Source: Streptomyces sp. NBC_00344 (GTDB taxonomy: Bacteria > Actinomycetota > Actinomycetes > Streptomycetales > Streptomycetaceae). Taken from it: a DNA stretch of 64,000 bases. Shown piece by piece: positions 9,166 to 18,332 of the stretch (the stretch's first letter is position 1; the number at the start of each line of letters is the position of its first letter). Made by a program: the position numbers and the translations under genes. The stretch covers positions 2,810,501 to 2,874,500 of the forward strand of contig NZ_CP107996.1 in the NCBI RefSeq assembly GCF_036088315.1, read 5' to 3'. A model generated the notes under the pieces. The model was not told where the DNA came from, ran no database searches, and worked only from the letters and a program-made list of their open reading frames with translations.

Positions 9166-10380
9166 TCAGTTGGCGTCGAGCAGCTTCAGTTCGGGGTGGG
9201 CGGTGCCGCCCTCGATCGCGGTGGAGGAGATGTGCGAGACGACACGGTCGTCGACCGGGTCGTTCGCCGGGTCGTCGTGGACGACGATGTGCTCATAGGT
9301 CGTGGTCCGCTGGGCGGGGACCCGGCCGGACTTGCGGATGAGGTCGATGATCTCCATCCGGTTCGACCGGTGCCTGGCACCCGCAGACGAGACCACGTTC
9401 TCCTCCAGCATGATCGAACCCAGGTCGTCGGCACCGTAGTGCAGCGACAGCTGGCCGACCTCCTTGCCGGTGGTCAGCCAGGAGCCCTGGATGTGCGCCA
9501 CGTTGTCCAGGAAGAGACGGGCGATGGCGATCATCCGCAGGTACTCGAAGAGCGTGGCCTGGGTACGGCCCTTCAGATGGTTGTTCTCCGGCTGGTAGGT
9601 GTACGGGATGAACGCGCGGAAGCCGCCCGTCCTGTCCTGCACGTCACGGATCATCCGCAGGTGCTCGATCCGCTCGGCATTGGTCTCGCCGGTGCCCATC
9701 AGCATCGTGGACGTCGACTCCACGCCCAGCCGGTGAGCCGCCTCCATGATCTCCAGCCAGCGCTCACCCGACTCCTTGAGCGGGGCGATCGCCTTGCGCG
9801 GCCGCTCCGGCAGCAGCTCGGCGCCGGCACCGGCGAAGGAGTCGAGCCCGGCGGCGTGGATCCGCGTGATGGCCTCTTCCACCGAGACCTCGGAGATCCG
9901 CGCCATGTGCTCGACCTCGGATGCGCCCAGCGAATGGATGACCAGCTGCGGGAACGCCTTCTTGATCGCCGAGAAGTGCTCCTCGTAGTACTCCACCCCG
10001 AAGTCCGGGTGGTGTCCGCCCTGGAACATGATCTGCGTACCGCCGAGTTCCACGGTCTCCGCGCAGCGGCGCAGGATGTCGTCGAGGTCGCGGGTCCAGC
10101 CCTTCGCGGTGTCCTTGGGCGCGGCGTAGAAGGCACAGAACTTGCACGCCGTCACGCAGACGTTCGTGTAGTTGATGTTGCGCTCGATGATGTACGTGGC
10201 GATGTGCTCGGTGCCGGCGTAACGACGTCGGCGCACCGCGTCGGCCGCGGAGCCCAGCGCGTGCAGCGGCGCCGACCGGTACAGGACGAGCGCTTCCTCG
10301 GGGGTAATGCGCCCACCGGCGGCGGCACGGTCGAGGACGGCTGCGACATTTACAGACGTAAGGTCGGCGTTCTCGGTCAC
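9166..10380 (-). CDS. mqnC: Cyclic dehypoxanthinyl futalosine synthase (radical SAM)
   Basis: MqnC cyclises dehypoxanthine futalosine in the futalosine route to menaquinone. The 404-residue product has the radical-SAM cluster motif CVTACKFC with cysteines 75, 79 and 82, followed by AFYAAPKD, the MqnC version rather than the MqnE one. Other family segments are MFQGGHHPDFG and FIPYTYQPENN. The GTG at 10380 has GGAAGGA about eight bases upstream; an in-frame start six codons earlier is less likely. It leads the minus-strand run mqnC, amidohydrolase-like, menG. Confidence 0.95.
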   Translation of the reverse strand: MTENADLTSVNVAAVLDRAAAGGRITPEEALVLYRSAPLHALGSAADAVRRRRYAGTEHIATYIIERNINYTNVCVTACKFCAFYAAPKDTAKGWTRDLDDILRRCAETVELGGTQIMFQGGHHPDFGVEYYEEHFSAIKKAFPQLVIHSLGASEVEHMARISEVSVEEAITRIHAAGLDSFAGAGAELLPERPRKAIAPLKESGERWLEIMEAAHRLGVESTSTMLMGTGETNAERIEHLRMIRDVQDRTGGFRAFIPYTYQPENNHLKGRTQATLFEYLRMIAIARLFLDNVAHIQGSWLTTGKEVGQLSLHYGADDLGSIMLEENVVSSAGARHRSNRMEIIDLIRKSGRVPAQRTTTYEHIVVHDDPANDPVDDRVVSHISSTAIEGGTAHPELKLLDAN

Positions 10381-10534
10381 CGGGCGGGTCCTTCCCAAGG
10401 GGCTACTGACGACCGAGCCAGCCTACGCCAGGCCCGCGAGCAACTGGCCGCGCCCCCTTTGCCCCGTTGTCCGCCCATGGCGGGCGGGCGGAGGCGCCGG
10501 CCGTCGGGTGCGGCCCGGCGCCTGCCCCGGGTCA

Positions 10535-13480
10535 TCACCCCGCCGCTGAGACCTCTGCACGCCACCCGGGCAGCAGCTCGTCCAGCAGGGCCTCGGTCCG
10601 CGGCGGCAGCCCACGGGCCCCGCTGCGCGCCGCCAGGTCAGCCGCCAGCTCACGCAGCCTCGACTCGTCAGCCGTCGCATGGGTCGCCCGCAGCAGTTCG
10701 TTCCACAGCCGCTCGTCCGCCGACGACCCCGCAACCGCCGCGTTCAGGGCGGCGATCGCCTTCTCCGGCTGCTCCTGCTCCAGATGGTGCGCGGACAGCG
10801 CGAGCGCCACATCGGCCACCAGCAAAGGCAGCTGGGTGTCGATGATCTCGTGGGCCAGCCAGGTGTAGCGGCCCTCCGTACGGTCGGCCAGCAACGGCCC
10901 GCGCACCAGCCCGAGCGCATCGGTCAGCAGCCGCTCCCGCACCGAGGCACGACGGGCGCCACGCCCCTCCGTCGCCTCGTGATGGAGCGAGCGCAGCACA
11001 TCCAGGTCGGACACGACCGAAGGAGCAAGGGTGAGCCGCCCGGTCACATCCGTACGGAGCCGGGCCGAGCCGTCCTCGTCCGTGCCGAGCCACACCCGCA
11101 GCCGCTCGATCAGTGCGTCGCACACCTCCGGCGTGACACCCCGCGGCCACATCGCCGAGGCCAGAACCCGGGGATGCACCCCCTCACGGTGCAGCAGCAG
11201 CAGCGCCAGCGCCTCGTGCAGCAGCACACTGCGCTCGCTGTCCGGCGTCTCGAGGCCGATGATCTCGTAGGGGCCGACCAGCCTCGCGTACACCGCGGGG
11301 CGTCCCTGCTCGGTGATGTCGACCAGGAAGGGACGGGCCGGCTCAGGCCCGTCGCCCTGCGGATCCGCGTCGGCGAAGAGCCGTACCACGGCCTCGTGCT
11401 GCGCCTGCGGGAGCAGCTGCGCGGCGAGTTCCAGGCCGAGCAGCGGGGCCAGCAGCGCGCCTTCCTGAGTGATCTCCAAGTCCCAGGTGGCACCGGGGAG
11501 TTGCTCACCCTGATCGGTACCGATCAGGCAGCCGATGCCCAGCCTTCCCGAGTCGGAGGTCAGTTCGGCCAGCGCGGTGGCTTCGCCGGCGGTCGGCTGG
11601 TCGGCGACCAGCACCAGGTGGGGCGCCCAGCGGGTCTGCTGCGCCGGTCCCATCCGCCCGGTGAGCACCGAGTCATGGCCCGCCGCACCGAGCGCCGTAC
11701 GACGCTGCCCGATCTCCGCACCGAGCGTCTCGATCAGTTCGTCCACCGATCCCAGATGACGCAGCCGGGTCGGCGCCAGCGGACTCAGCTCGGCGCCGAA
11801 GCCCACCACGGTCACCGTCATCCGGTCCGACCACCCATTGGTCGCCAGCTCGGCCGCGACCGAGGACAGCACGGCGGCACGCTGAACCGCCGGACCGCCG
11901 AGCGCGACCATGCCGGGCACCGCCTCCAGATTCAGCAACAGCCGCGCGTCATCACGGGTCCCGAGACTGACAAGACCCGGGTACGGCGCTGCCGCGGTCT
12001 CCTGGTCGATCCCCTCGTACGCCGACACCGCCGACCGCTCGAGCCTCCAGAACGTCTGGTCCTGGCCCTGCTCCCACGGCGCGGGCGGCTGCCCGGCAGG
12101 CTGCGCCAGCTGGAGGTGCAGGTCGCCATCGGTCAGCCACGCCGCGTAGACGACCGGCAGGGCACGGTTCTCGGTCGCGAGGGAGGCGGAGAGGCCACGG
12201 AGTCCCAGGTCCAGGAAGTGCACGGCCTCGGGGTCGGCCCCGACGAGCAGCGCGTCGTGGACATCGGCCTCGTCACCGGTGGGCACCGGCGGCTCCATGC
12301 CGCGCCGCCCGGCCACCGCGGTCATCGCCGACTGCCACAGCGCCATCCGGCGGCGCCGTCCAAGCGCGCCGAGCACACCGGCGGCGAGCAGCGGAGCGCC
12401 GATCAGCGCGGTGGACAGCGCGAACGCCATGTCCGAGCCCTGCGACGGCGCCTCGGCGACCGCGCCGGAGTCCCCGAGCGGCGCGTTCGGGAGCGGCGCG
12501 TTCGGGAGCCGCTGCTCGGGGACCGAGATCTGTGCGGTGGGGTTGTCCACCCGGTTGCCGCCCTGTTGCTGCGCCGGCTGCTGCTTGTGGTCCCCGGACT
12601 TGGCGTACTCGGAGATCTGCTGCTGGAGCGACTCGGAGATCTTCGGCGCCTGGTCGGGCATCTCCACGACGTCACCGCCGTGCGCGTCGGCCGGCATCTC
12701 CATGATCCAACCGGGCCGGATCAGGCTGGCCTCGGACAGCTTGGTACCGTCCGGCTGCGTCCGGTCCTTGTTGAGCTGGTAGATCTCCTTGTACCGGCGC
12801 CCGTCCCCGAGATGCCGCTGGGCAATCTCCCACAGCGAGTCGTGGTGCCGGCCCTCGGGCGGATTGATCCGGTAGAACTTCGTCGCCCCGTCGGCGCTGG
12901 GGCCGGTGTGCACACTCGCCTGTTCCGCCTGCGCCTCGGCCTGCTGGGCCATCGCCGCCTGCGCCTGCTGCACCGAGCCGATCCCGGGAGCCTGCTGGGC
13001 GGCGGCCACGGTCGGCTTGTGCGTCGACTCCAGCGACTGCCCCAACTGCGAGATCCCGGGTGCGAAGCTCGCGGCGGTGGCGCTCACGAGGAGCAGCGCT
13101 GCGATCAGCTGCCTGGCCAGCATCTGGCTCGGCCCCGCACCGGGAATGTGCGAGGGCATCCCGACCCCGGAGACCGCCGCCTTTATCTCGACCAGCACAC
13201 ACGCGGCGAACTGCGCCCAGGCCAGCCAGACCACGACCACCAGGATGTTGACGAAGGTGTCGACCGTGATCTGCTGCTGCACCATGTCGACGGACGGCAT
13301 GCTGTGCGGCAGCGGCCAGCCCTGGGTCGACAGCGCCAGTGGCACGGCGAGCAGCAGCCCGGCGAGCGCGAGAAACGCGAAAAACGCCTTGCCGATGTCA
13401 CCGGCGGTACGCCGGCGGGGCAGAGGTTGCGGCGTCCGATTGGTCGGGCCGCCCGTCGAGCCGGGATTGGTGCGCGCCAT
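10535..13480 (-). CDS. LysM and BTAD domain membrane protein
   Basis: A 981-residue protein of unusual build. Membrane helices are visible near 33-51, 74-97, 122-140 and 352-373. Between the third and fourth lies an Ala/Gln-rich stretch and a LysM peptidoglycan-binding module about 202-262 (SLWEIAQRHLGDGRRY). After helix four the cytosolic part of 600 residues contains a winged-helix-like region near 730-830 and a bacterial transcriptional activator (BTAD) tetratricopeptide-like region to the C-terminus. No intact nucleotide-binding motif is seen. The wall-binding loop and cytosolic SARP-like tail suggest sensing of the envelope, by inference. It is divergent from the lipoprotein gene next to the Tad cluster. 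Confidence 0.85.
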   Translation of the reverse strand: MARTNPGSTGGPTNRTPQPLPRRRTAGDIGKAFFAFLALAGLLLAVPLALSTQGWPLPHSMPSVDMVQQQITVDTFVNILVVVVWLAWAQFAACVLVEIKAAVSGVGMPSHIPGAGPSQMLARQLIAALLLVSATAASFAPGISQLGQSLESTHKPTVAAAQQAPGIGSVQQAQAAMAQQAEAQAEQASVHTGPSADGATKFYRINPPEGRHHDSLWEIAQRHLGDGRRYKEIYQLNKDRTQPDGTKLSEASLIRPGWIMEMPADAHGGDVVEMPDQAPKISESLQQQISEYAKSGDHKQQPAQQQGGNRVDNPTAQISVPEQRLPNAPLPNAPLGDSGAVAEAPSQGSDMAFALSTALIGAPLLAAGVLGALGRRRRMALWQSAMTAVAGRRGMEPPVPTGDEADVHDALLVGADPEAVHFLDLGLRGLSASLATENRALPVVYAAWLTDGDLHLQLAQPAGQPPAPWEQGQDQTFWRLERSAVSAYEGIDQETAAAPYPGLVSLGTRDDARLLLNLEAVPGMVALGGPAVQRAAVLSSVAAELATNGWSDRMTVTVVGFGAELSPLAPTRLRHLGSVDELIETLGAEIGQRRTALGAAGHDSVLTGRMGPAQQTRWAPHLVLVADQPTAGEATALAELTSDSGRLGIGCLIGTDQGEQLPGATWDLEITQEGALLAPLLGLELAAQLLPQAQHEAVVRLFADADPQGDGPEPARPFLVDITEQGRPAVYARLVGPYEIIGLETPDSERSVLLHEALALLLLHREGVHPRVLASAMWPRGVTPEVCDALIERLRVWLGTDEDGSARLRTDVTGRLTLAPSVVSDLDVLRSLHHEATEGRGARRASVRERLLTDALGLVRGPLLADRTEGRYTWLAHEIIDTQLPLLVADVALALSAHHLEQEQPEKAIAALNAAVAGSSADERLWNELLRATHATADESRLRELAADLAARSGARGLPPRTEALLDELLPGWRAEVSAAG

Positions 13481-13855
13481 GGCGGGTGTCCTGTGTGGAG
13501 GGAGCGGGTGTCGGGCGATGTCGGGGGTGTGCTGAGCCTACTGAGATGGTACGGACGGTGTCGAAGCAGAGACAGGGTTCGACGGGCACGAGACGCCCTG
13601 TATGGGCGCTCTGTTGGCTCACGTCCCACCTTCCGCCCGTCACACAGTTCGTCACGCGCTCAGCCGCTTCGCGGTTCCGTGCCATACATGCGGCGCGACA
13701 CATTCATTACGGCCGTGTCACACCTCGCACACATTGCACGCGACCCCCAGATCGTCCCCTGCTGTCCTTTACATCCGACTGGTATTTTCGTTCTCTCCTG
13801 CCCGTTGACAGGAACGCCTGACCGTACGATTGCCGAATCCCGGGGGAGAACAACA
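13481..13855 (+). promoter_or_regulatory. Divergent intergenic region with candidate promoter for lipoprotein pair
   Basis: 375 bases between the LysM/BTAD gene (minus) and the lipoprotein gene (plus). TTGACA at 13805-13810 is a perfect -35 box. The -10 counterpart is poor (TACGAT or GATTGC near 13825-13835), so the assignment is tentative. GGGGGAG at 13842-13848 is the ribosome site of the lipoprotein gene. No gene is seen in the interval. Confidence 0.4.
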
Positions 13856-14500
13856 GTGGCTCGCTGCGCTCCGATCACCGCCGCCACGCTCACCGCATGC
13901 GCGGCCCTGTTGCTGACCGCTTGTGGCGGCAACGACAATTCCTCGTCGGACAAGATCAAGGGCGCGGGCGACGCCTCCAAGAGCCCCTCGGCGTCCGTCT
14001 CCACATCACCGGACACCGCCCGGCCGAAGATCACTATCCCGAATTCCTTCCAGTTGATCTTTCAGGGCTGGACCAGCGGCGACCCGGATGAGCAGGCCGT
14101 ACTCAATGACGGCAAGGAGCAGGTCAGAGCAGGGTATGCGGCGATCACCGCGAACAATCCCGACGCCGGCTACCTCACGTTCTACGACACCGCGTCAGGC
14201 CTTTCCCAGGACCGGAAATGGATCAGGACGTACACCGACAAGAATCTGACGGTCATCGGCAAGGCACCTGTCTTTGACGCCAAGGCCGACCTGCTCGGAA
14301 GCAACAGGACCCGCGCAACGCTCAGTTACTGCATGGACGAGAGCAAGGCGTCGTCGAAGAACCGCAAGACCGGGAAGACCGAGGGCAATCCCCCCGGTAC
14401 GGATCCCGAGGTGTTCTACACATCCACCCTTCAGAAGAGCGCAAAGGGTGTGTGGCAGACCGTTTCCGTCGAATCGAAGAGGGGCGGGTGCTCTTCATGA
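13856..14500 (+). CDS. Lipoprotein of Tad-flanking pair 1
   Basis: The 214-residue product has a lipoprotein signal peptide ending in a lipobox LLTAC, so it should be lipidated on the outer membrane face. A Ser/Asp/Lys-rich linker is followed by a compact domain with two cysteines that could pair. The GTG start follows GGGGGAG at good spacing. It overlaps the next gene by four bases (ATGA). It is clearly homologous to the lipoprotein at 22998-23654: both share the lipobox, SDKIxGA linker, a Pro-Lys-Ile segment, a DG(K/E)x(Q)-x(I/V) helix and Cys near the end. Function unknown; the location suggests a link to the pilus. Confidence 0.88.
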   Translation: MARCAPITAATLTACAALLLTACGGNDNSSSDKIKGAGDASKSPSASVSTSPDTARPKITIPNSFQLIFQGWTSGDPDEQAVLNDGKEQVRAGYAAITANNPDAGYLTFYDTASGLSQDRKWIRTYTDKNLTVIGKAPVFDAKADLLGSNRTRATLSYCMDESKASSKNRKTGKTEGNPPGTDPEVFYTSTLQKSAKGVWQTVSVESKRGGCSS

Positions 14501-15549
14501 AGCCATTGCCCACGATGGCGGCCGTTGCCGTCACCTCGTTCGCAGCGATAGCCGTTACCTCGGGTCCTGCGCACGCCATCGGTGGCGGAGGCACGAAGGG
14601 CGGCTCCGACAGCCACGGAAATATCAGCGCCTCCGCCAAGCACTCGCAGATCGTGATCTCGTACCCCAAGGGCGGCAGCAAGGGCAGGACCGGCAGTCTC
14701 GCGTCGATCGACCCCAACTGGAAGCCCCCGGCCTGCTGGTACGAGCCTGTCTTCACGCCCGAGGGCCTGAAGGACTTCGTCACGTCGTCCGGCGGTGACG
14801 GAGATGTCGGCATCCATGAGTCGTGGTACGGCACGAAACTCTGGACCGACCACTACAAGGACGGCAAAACCGAGACCAATATGGACGACAGCCAGTCCAC
14901 CGCAGCCGGTTACAAGAACTACAACACCGGCAAGGACGGCTACTTCTGGCGCAGCGTAGCCCCGGACGACTCGGCGCACGACTCCTGGGACTGCGGCCGC
15001 ATCATGTTCTGGCAGGACGGCCACAGCGTGCCGAAGGTCCCGCACACCCCCACACCCAAGATGCTCGCCGACTACGCCTACAACCAGGTCAAGGTCCCCG
15101 AGACCGACATCGAACTCAAGCCGGAAGCCAAGTCCACAGTCAATCTCCCCACCTGGATCTGGCTGGACAAGGGCACTTTCAAGGACGTCGTCGTCCGCGC
15201 CGCGCTCCCCCACACCGACCTCTGGGCCGAGACCACCGCCAAGCCGGTGAGCCTCCACCTCGACCCCGGCACCGCTGACGCCGACACCTTCCCCGCGTCA
15301 GGCACCTGCGCGTTCAACAAGGACGGCTCGATCGGCACCCCGTACAAGACGGGCGACGCCGAACAGACCCCGCCCTGCGGGATCGACTACCTGCACGCGA
15401 CGAACGGCACCCCGTACCGGCTCAAGGCCTCGATCACGTGGAAGATCTCCTGGCGGGGATCCGGCGGCGCACGCGGCGACCTGCCCGACGGCACCTTCGA
15501 GACCACCCAGGACATGAACGTCCAGGAGATCCAGGCCATCAACCGCTGA
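14497..15549 (+). CDS. Secreted protein of Tad-flanking pair 1
   Basis: 350-residue exported protein: basic start, hydrophobic stretch and Ala-His-Ala cleavage site near residue 26. The mature part is rich in Trp, Tyr, Gly and Lys. It contains PPACWYEP, a LPTWIWLDKGTFK segment, a GSIGTPYKTGDA motif with paired cysteines and a GDLPDGTFETTQDM end. The same landmarks recur in order in the protein at 23642-24700, so the two are paralogues. Beta-rich composition suggests a surface domain. The ATG at 14497 overlaps the upstream stop; a GTG at 14488 is an alternative. No known domain recognised. Confidence 0.87.
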   Translation: MKPLPTMAAVAVTSFAAIAVTSGPAHAIGGGGTKGGSDSHGNISASAKHSQIVISYPKGGSKGRTGSLASIDPNWKPPACWYEPVFTPEGLKDFVTSSGGDGDVGIHESWYGTKLWTDHYKDGKTETNMDDSQSTAAGYKNYNTGKDGYFWRSVAPDDSAHDSWDCGRIMFWQDGHSVPKVPHTPTPKMLADYAYNQVKVPETDIELKPEAKSTVNLPTWIWLDKGTFKDVVVRAALPHTDLWAETTAKPVSLHLDPGTADADTFPASGTCAFNKDGSIGTPYKTGDAEQTPPCGIDYLHATNGTPYRLKASITWKISWRGSGGARGDLPDGTFETTQDMNVQEIQAINR

Positions 15550-15632
15550 GCGCGAGGTGCCCCCGGCCCGCCGGCGTGGCCGTGGTCCACGAGCTACTGG
15601 TCCGACAGCCCCGGACACCCGAGGAAAACAGC

Positions 15633-16091
15633 TCAGCCGGTGACGGACTCAGCGACCGACGAACCGTGCACCGTGATCGAGCTGCTGTAGAACATGCCGG
15701 TCAGGATCGGCTCATACGTGAGCTGGACCGTCACCTCGACCCGCTGGGCGTTGGCAGCCGTGCAGTGCGATCCGGCGATGTCCGGTCCTGACATCCCCAT
15801 CTCCACGGCGAAGGCACGCACCCGGGCATCACAGTTCTGGTAGTTGATCGGCGCTGCGCCGCCCTGATTCCGGTAGAGGGCTTCCAGGTCGACGTCCTGC
15901 GCCGCGTACCGCGCCGCCTGTTCCGCGATGTCCGCGGCGCGTTCGCGCTGCGAGATCGACAGCCCGCCGTCGACGACGAAGGCGGCCAGCGAGAGGAACA
16001 GGAACGCGAAGATGATGACGGCGCCGGCACCCGAGCCGCGGTCGTCGAGACCGGCCCGACGGGCTTCGATCCATCCGGTCAGTGCGCTCAC
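15633..16091 (-). CDS. TadG-like pilus assembly/pseudopilin protein
   Basis: 152-residue protein with the short basic N-terminus, DRGSGAGAVIIFAFLFLSLAAFVVDGG helix region (residues 17-43 broadly) and polar external part typical of TadE/TadG proteins. Ser/Gly before the hydrophobic helix replaces the usual Glu-x5 pattern of true pilins. It is the last gene of the Tad operon and its GTG start overlaps the preceding gene by four bases (16088-16091). Two cysteines in the external part may form a disulfide. Role: minor pseudopilin or assembly factor at the membrane, inferred from family. Confidence 0.85.
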   Translation of the reverse strand: MSALTGWIEARRAGLDDRGSGAGAVIIFAFLFLSLAAFVVDGGLSISQRERAADIAEQAARYAAQDVDLEALYRNQGGAAPINYQNCDARVRAFAVEMGMSGPDIAGSHCTAANAQRVEVTVQLTYEPILTGMFYSSSITVHGSSVAESVTG

Positions 16092-16603
16092 TGCGTCCTC
16101 CGGTACGGGTCGATCGGCGAGGTGGAGTGCCCCTTCAGGGTGGTGGGGATGTCCAGGCCCAACATCGCGAGGCCGCGGATCTGACAGCTCACATCGACGG
16201 TGAAGAATCCGCCCTTGACGAAGCCCTTGGCGCTCACCGTCACCGGCCCCGAGCAGACATCGGTGAGGTCGGCCTCGGCCGCCCTGCGGGCTTCGGCCAT
16301 GGCGACAGGCCCGTCCTTCTGGATCGACCCCGCGCGGGCGGCGTCACGCGCCGCGCTGTCGACCGCGCCACGGCCGTCGACCAACTGCCCGAAGCCCACC
16401 AGGACCAGAATGAAGAGCAGCATGATGGGGGCGAGGATGACCACCTCAATGGTCGATATCCCCTGGTCGCCCCCGCCGTTCAGGCGTCCGCGTACTCTTC
16501 CGGTGCGCAGGAGGTCCCCCGCACGCGCCGCCAGTACAGGCACCGTCCGTCGTAGGGCCTGCCCGGCCGACCCGGCCCGCCTGCCCCCGTCCGCCCCCGT
16601 CAC
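16088..16603 (-). CDS. TadE-like pseudopilin (second copy)
   Basis: 171-residue protein whose hydrophobic segment reads GISTIEVVILAPIMLLFILV, the TadE form with Glu at position +5 of the presumed processed end. An Arg-rich leader of about 45 residues precedes it. That is long for a prepilin, so the true start could be internal, but the GTG at 16603 gives a GTGA overlap with the upstream TadE gene and is preferred. The C-terminal portion carries two cysteines. Part of the coupled run of three TadE/TadG-type genes following flp. Confidence 0.85.
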   Translation of the reverse strand: MTGADGGRRAGSAGQALRRTVPVLAARAGDLLRTGRVRGRLNGGGDQGISTIEVVILAPIMLLFILVLVGFGQLVDGRGAVDSAARDAARAGSIQKDGPVAMAEARRAAEADLTDVCSGPVTVSAKGFVKGGFFTVDVSCQIRGLAMLGLDIPTTLKGHSTSPIDPYRRTQ

Positions 16604-17079
16604 TTGTCCTCCACGAACCGCTCGACCGGCCCCCGCGACTGTGCGTGCACCGTGAGGTCGAGCCCGGGGAAGACACTCGGCACCTTCGCGGCGATCTCCA
16701 CGCCGACAGTGTCGGCGTCGGGGTTGAGCATGGTCACGTCCGGGTGCAGCACCAGCTTGGAGCCGAGCTGGTGGATGTAACTCTGCACCACGTCGCCGGC
16801 GTCCCCGCGCCATCCGCCCGGGTTCGCGTCCGCCTCGGCCCGCGCCTTGCGCGCACCCGCCTGGGCGGCGGCCTGAGCCACATGGTCGGCGAAGAAGTAC
16901 AACGCGAACTGCACCGTCGCGAAGATCATGAAGAACAGGACCGGCGTCAGGAAGACGAATTCGATCGCGGTCATGCCGGAGTCGCCGCGGGCGGAGGCAG
17001 CCTCCACCCTGCGGCGTACGAACGCTCTGATCCTCTGACGCACCAATACCCGTTCAGTGACTCGGACTCGGGTGAACAC
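16600..17079 (-). CDS. TadE-like pseudopilin (first copy)
   Basis: 159-residue TadE-family protein. After a basic leader, the segment GMTAIEFVFLTPVLFFMIF gives the processed-pilin-like helix with Glu at +5, and a helix-turn region rich in Ala follows. It lies 33 bases downstream of the flp pilin gene, on the same strand, and overlaps the next gene by four bases. It would be cut by a TadV-type prepilin peptidase; no such peptidase gene is in this window, so that enzyme must be encoded elsewhere. Confidence 0.87.
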   Translation of the reverse strand: MFTRVRVTERVLVRQRIRAFVRRRVEAASARGDSGMTAIEFVFLTPVLFFMIFATVQFALYFFADHVAQAAAQAGARKARAEADANPGGWRGDAGDVVQSYIHQLGSKLVLHPDVTMLNPDADTVGVEIAAKVPSVFPGLDLTVHAQSRGPVERFVEDK

Positions 17080-17112
17080 GGTCGGGCCCGGCGATGGACC
17101 CGGTTGCGCGAA

Positions 17113-17358
17113 TCAGCAGGTGCCGCTCGCGGTGGCGCCCTTGATGCAGTCGCCGACCTTGTTGGCGCCGTCGCTCAGCGCGGCGTTGATGATCGCGGCG
17201 ACCACACCGACGATCGCCACGACGACCGCGGAGATGATGACCCACTCCACGGCGGAAGCGCCGCGGTCGGTGTCCTCGGAACGGGCACGCTCGACGCGCG
17301 CCTGCAGAAACGTAATCAGGAAGTCGACAGTCGGGTGACTGAAGCGGCGACCGAACAT
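17113..17358 (-). CDS. flp: Flp/Fap-type major pilin
   Basis: 81-residue prepilin: basic leader, GASAVEWVIISAVVVAIVG helix with Glu at +5 after the expected cleavage site, and a short polar tail with two cysteines (CIKGATASGTC). This is the major subunit of the Tad pilus. The ATG at 17358 is chosen because GAGAGG lies about ten bases upstream and because the upstream in-frame extension overlaps tadC. It sits between tadC and the TadE genes, the usual order in actinomycetes. Confidence 0.9.
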   Translation of the reverse strand: MFGRRFSHPTVDFLITFLQARVERARSEDTDRGASAVEWVIISAVVVAIVGVVAAIINAALSDGANKVGDCIKGATASGTC

Positions 17359-17396
17359 GGTGTGTATTCCTCTCAGGAGAAGCAGATGGGGCGGGA

Positions 17397-18332
17397 TCAG
17401 ACCTGGAAGACGCGCATCGCGGCCGGGTAGATCAGGAAGACCAGGAAGCCGGCACACAGGAGCAGCTGGGCAACAAGCATCGACTGCGACTTCTCGCCCG
17501 CCGCCCCCTCGATCTCGGCCATTTCGCGGTGCCGCATCGTCTCGGCCCTGGAGGCGAGCGACTCACGGACCTTCGCCCCGTCGTCGGCGACCAGTGCCAG
17601 CGACGACGACAGGTCCTTCAGTTCCTCGATGCCGAGTTCCTCGCCCAGCCGGCCAAGAGCGAGCCACTGGCTGGTGCCGGTGATGCGGGCGTCGGCGAGC
17701 GCGTTACGGATCCGGCGCAGCGCCCACCCGTCACTCACCTCGGCGGCCGCCATCAGCGCCTCGGGCAGACCGCGGCCACCGGCGAGGTTCATCGAGACCA
17801 GGTCGAGATAGGCGCCGATGACGCGTCGCAGGTCCTTGCGCTTGGCCGCCGCGTCCCGCCGGACCTCGAGATCCGGCAGGAAGAAGAAGAGCAACCCGAA
17901 GGCCAGCGCCAGCCAGACCGGGATGATCGGGCCGCTGCCGAACCCGATGGCCCAGCCGATGGCGAAGAGCATCGGGCCGAAGACCAGACCGGACACACCG
18001 AGCAGCACCTTGGTGGCCAGGAACCGTTCCCAGCTGCGGTCCAGGACCGCCAGGTCGGAGCGGAGCGAGCGCTGCTCCCACCCCTGCTGGATGTACAGCT
18101 CGGCGATCCGCAGGCCCACCTGGGCCCGCAGCGAGCCCAGGCGTCCGTCGTCGTGCTCGCCGGACTGGCCGCCCGGCCTCTCGTACCCGGAGCCGGCGGC
18201 CCGCAGCGCGTCGATGCGCTGCACCTGCGACACGGCGGAACGCTTCGTACGCGACAAAGCCCGTACAAGGGCGAAGACGCCGAGGCCGAGTACGGCCCCG
18301 ATCAGTACGGGTGCGGTAAGAATGTCGATCAT
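17397..18332 (-). CDS. tadC: TadC-type type II secretion F family protein
   Basis: Inner-membrane platform protein of the Tad pilus. 311 residues with an N-terminal helix, two central helices (about 118-155) and one C-terminal helix, plus the GSP-F cytosolic loop (LVSMNLAGGRGLPEAL). Overlaps the upstream tadB gene by four bases (ATGA), showing coupling; partners TadB and the TadA ATPase. Length and topology agree with the family. Confidence 0.9.
   Translation of the reverse strand: MIDILTAPVLIGAVLGLGVFALVRALSRTKRSAVSQVQRIDALRAAGSGYERPGGQSGEHDDGRLGSLRAQVGLRIAELYIQQGWEQRSLRSDLAVLDRSWERFLATKVLLGVSGLVFGPMLFAIGWAIGFGSGPIIPVWLALAFGLLFFFLPDLEVRRDAAAKRKDLRRVIGAYLDLVSMNLAGGRGLPEALMAAAEVSDGWALRRIRNALADARITGTSQWLALGRLGEELGIEELKDLSSSLALVADDGAKVRESLASRAETMRHREMAEIEGAAGEKSQSMLVAQLLLCAGFLVFLIYPAAMRVFQV

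Noticed and set aside
10679..14500. Very long plus-strand open frame
   Set aside because: Its first 1,050 codons are antisense to the LysM/BTAD gene and only the 3' part (from 13856) is a real lipoprotein gene. The high-GC third position leaves antisense frames open.
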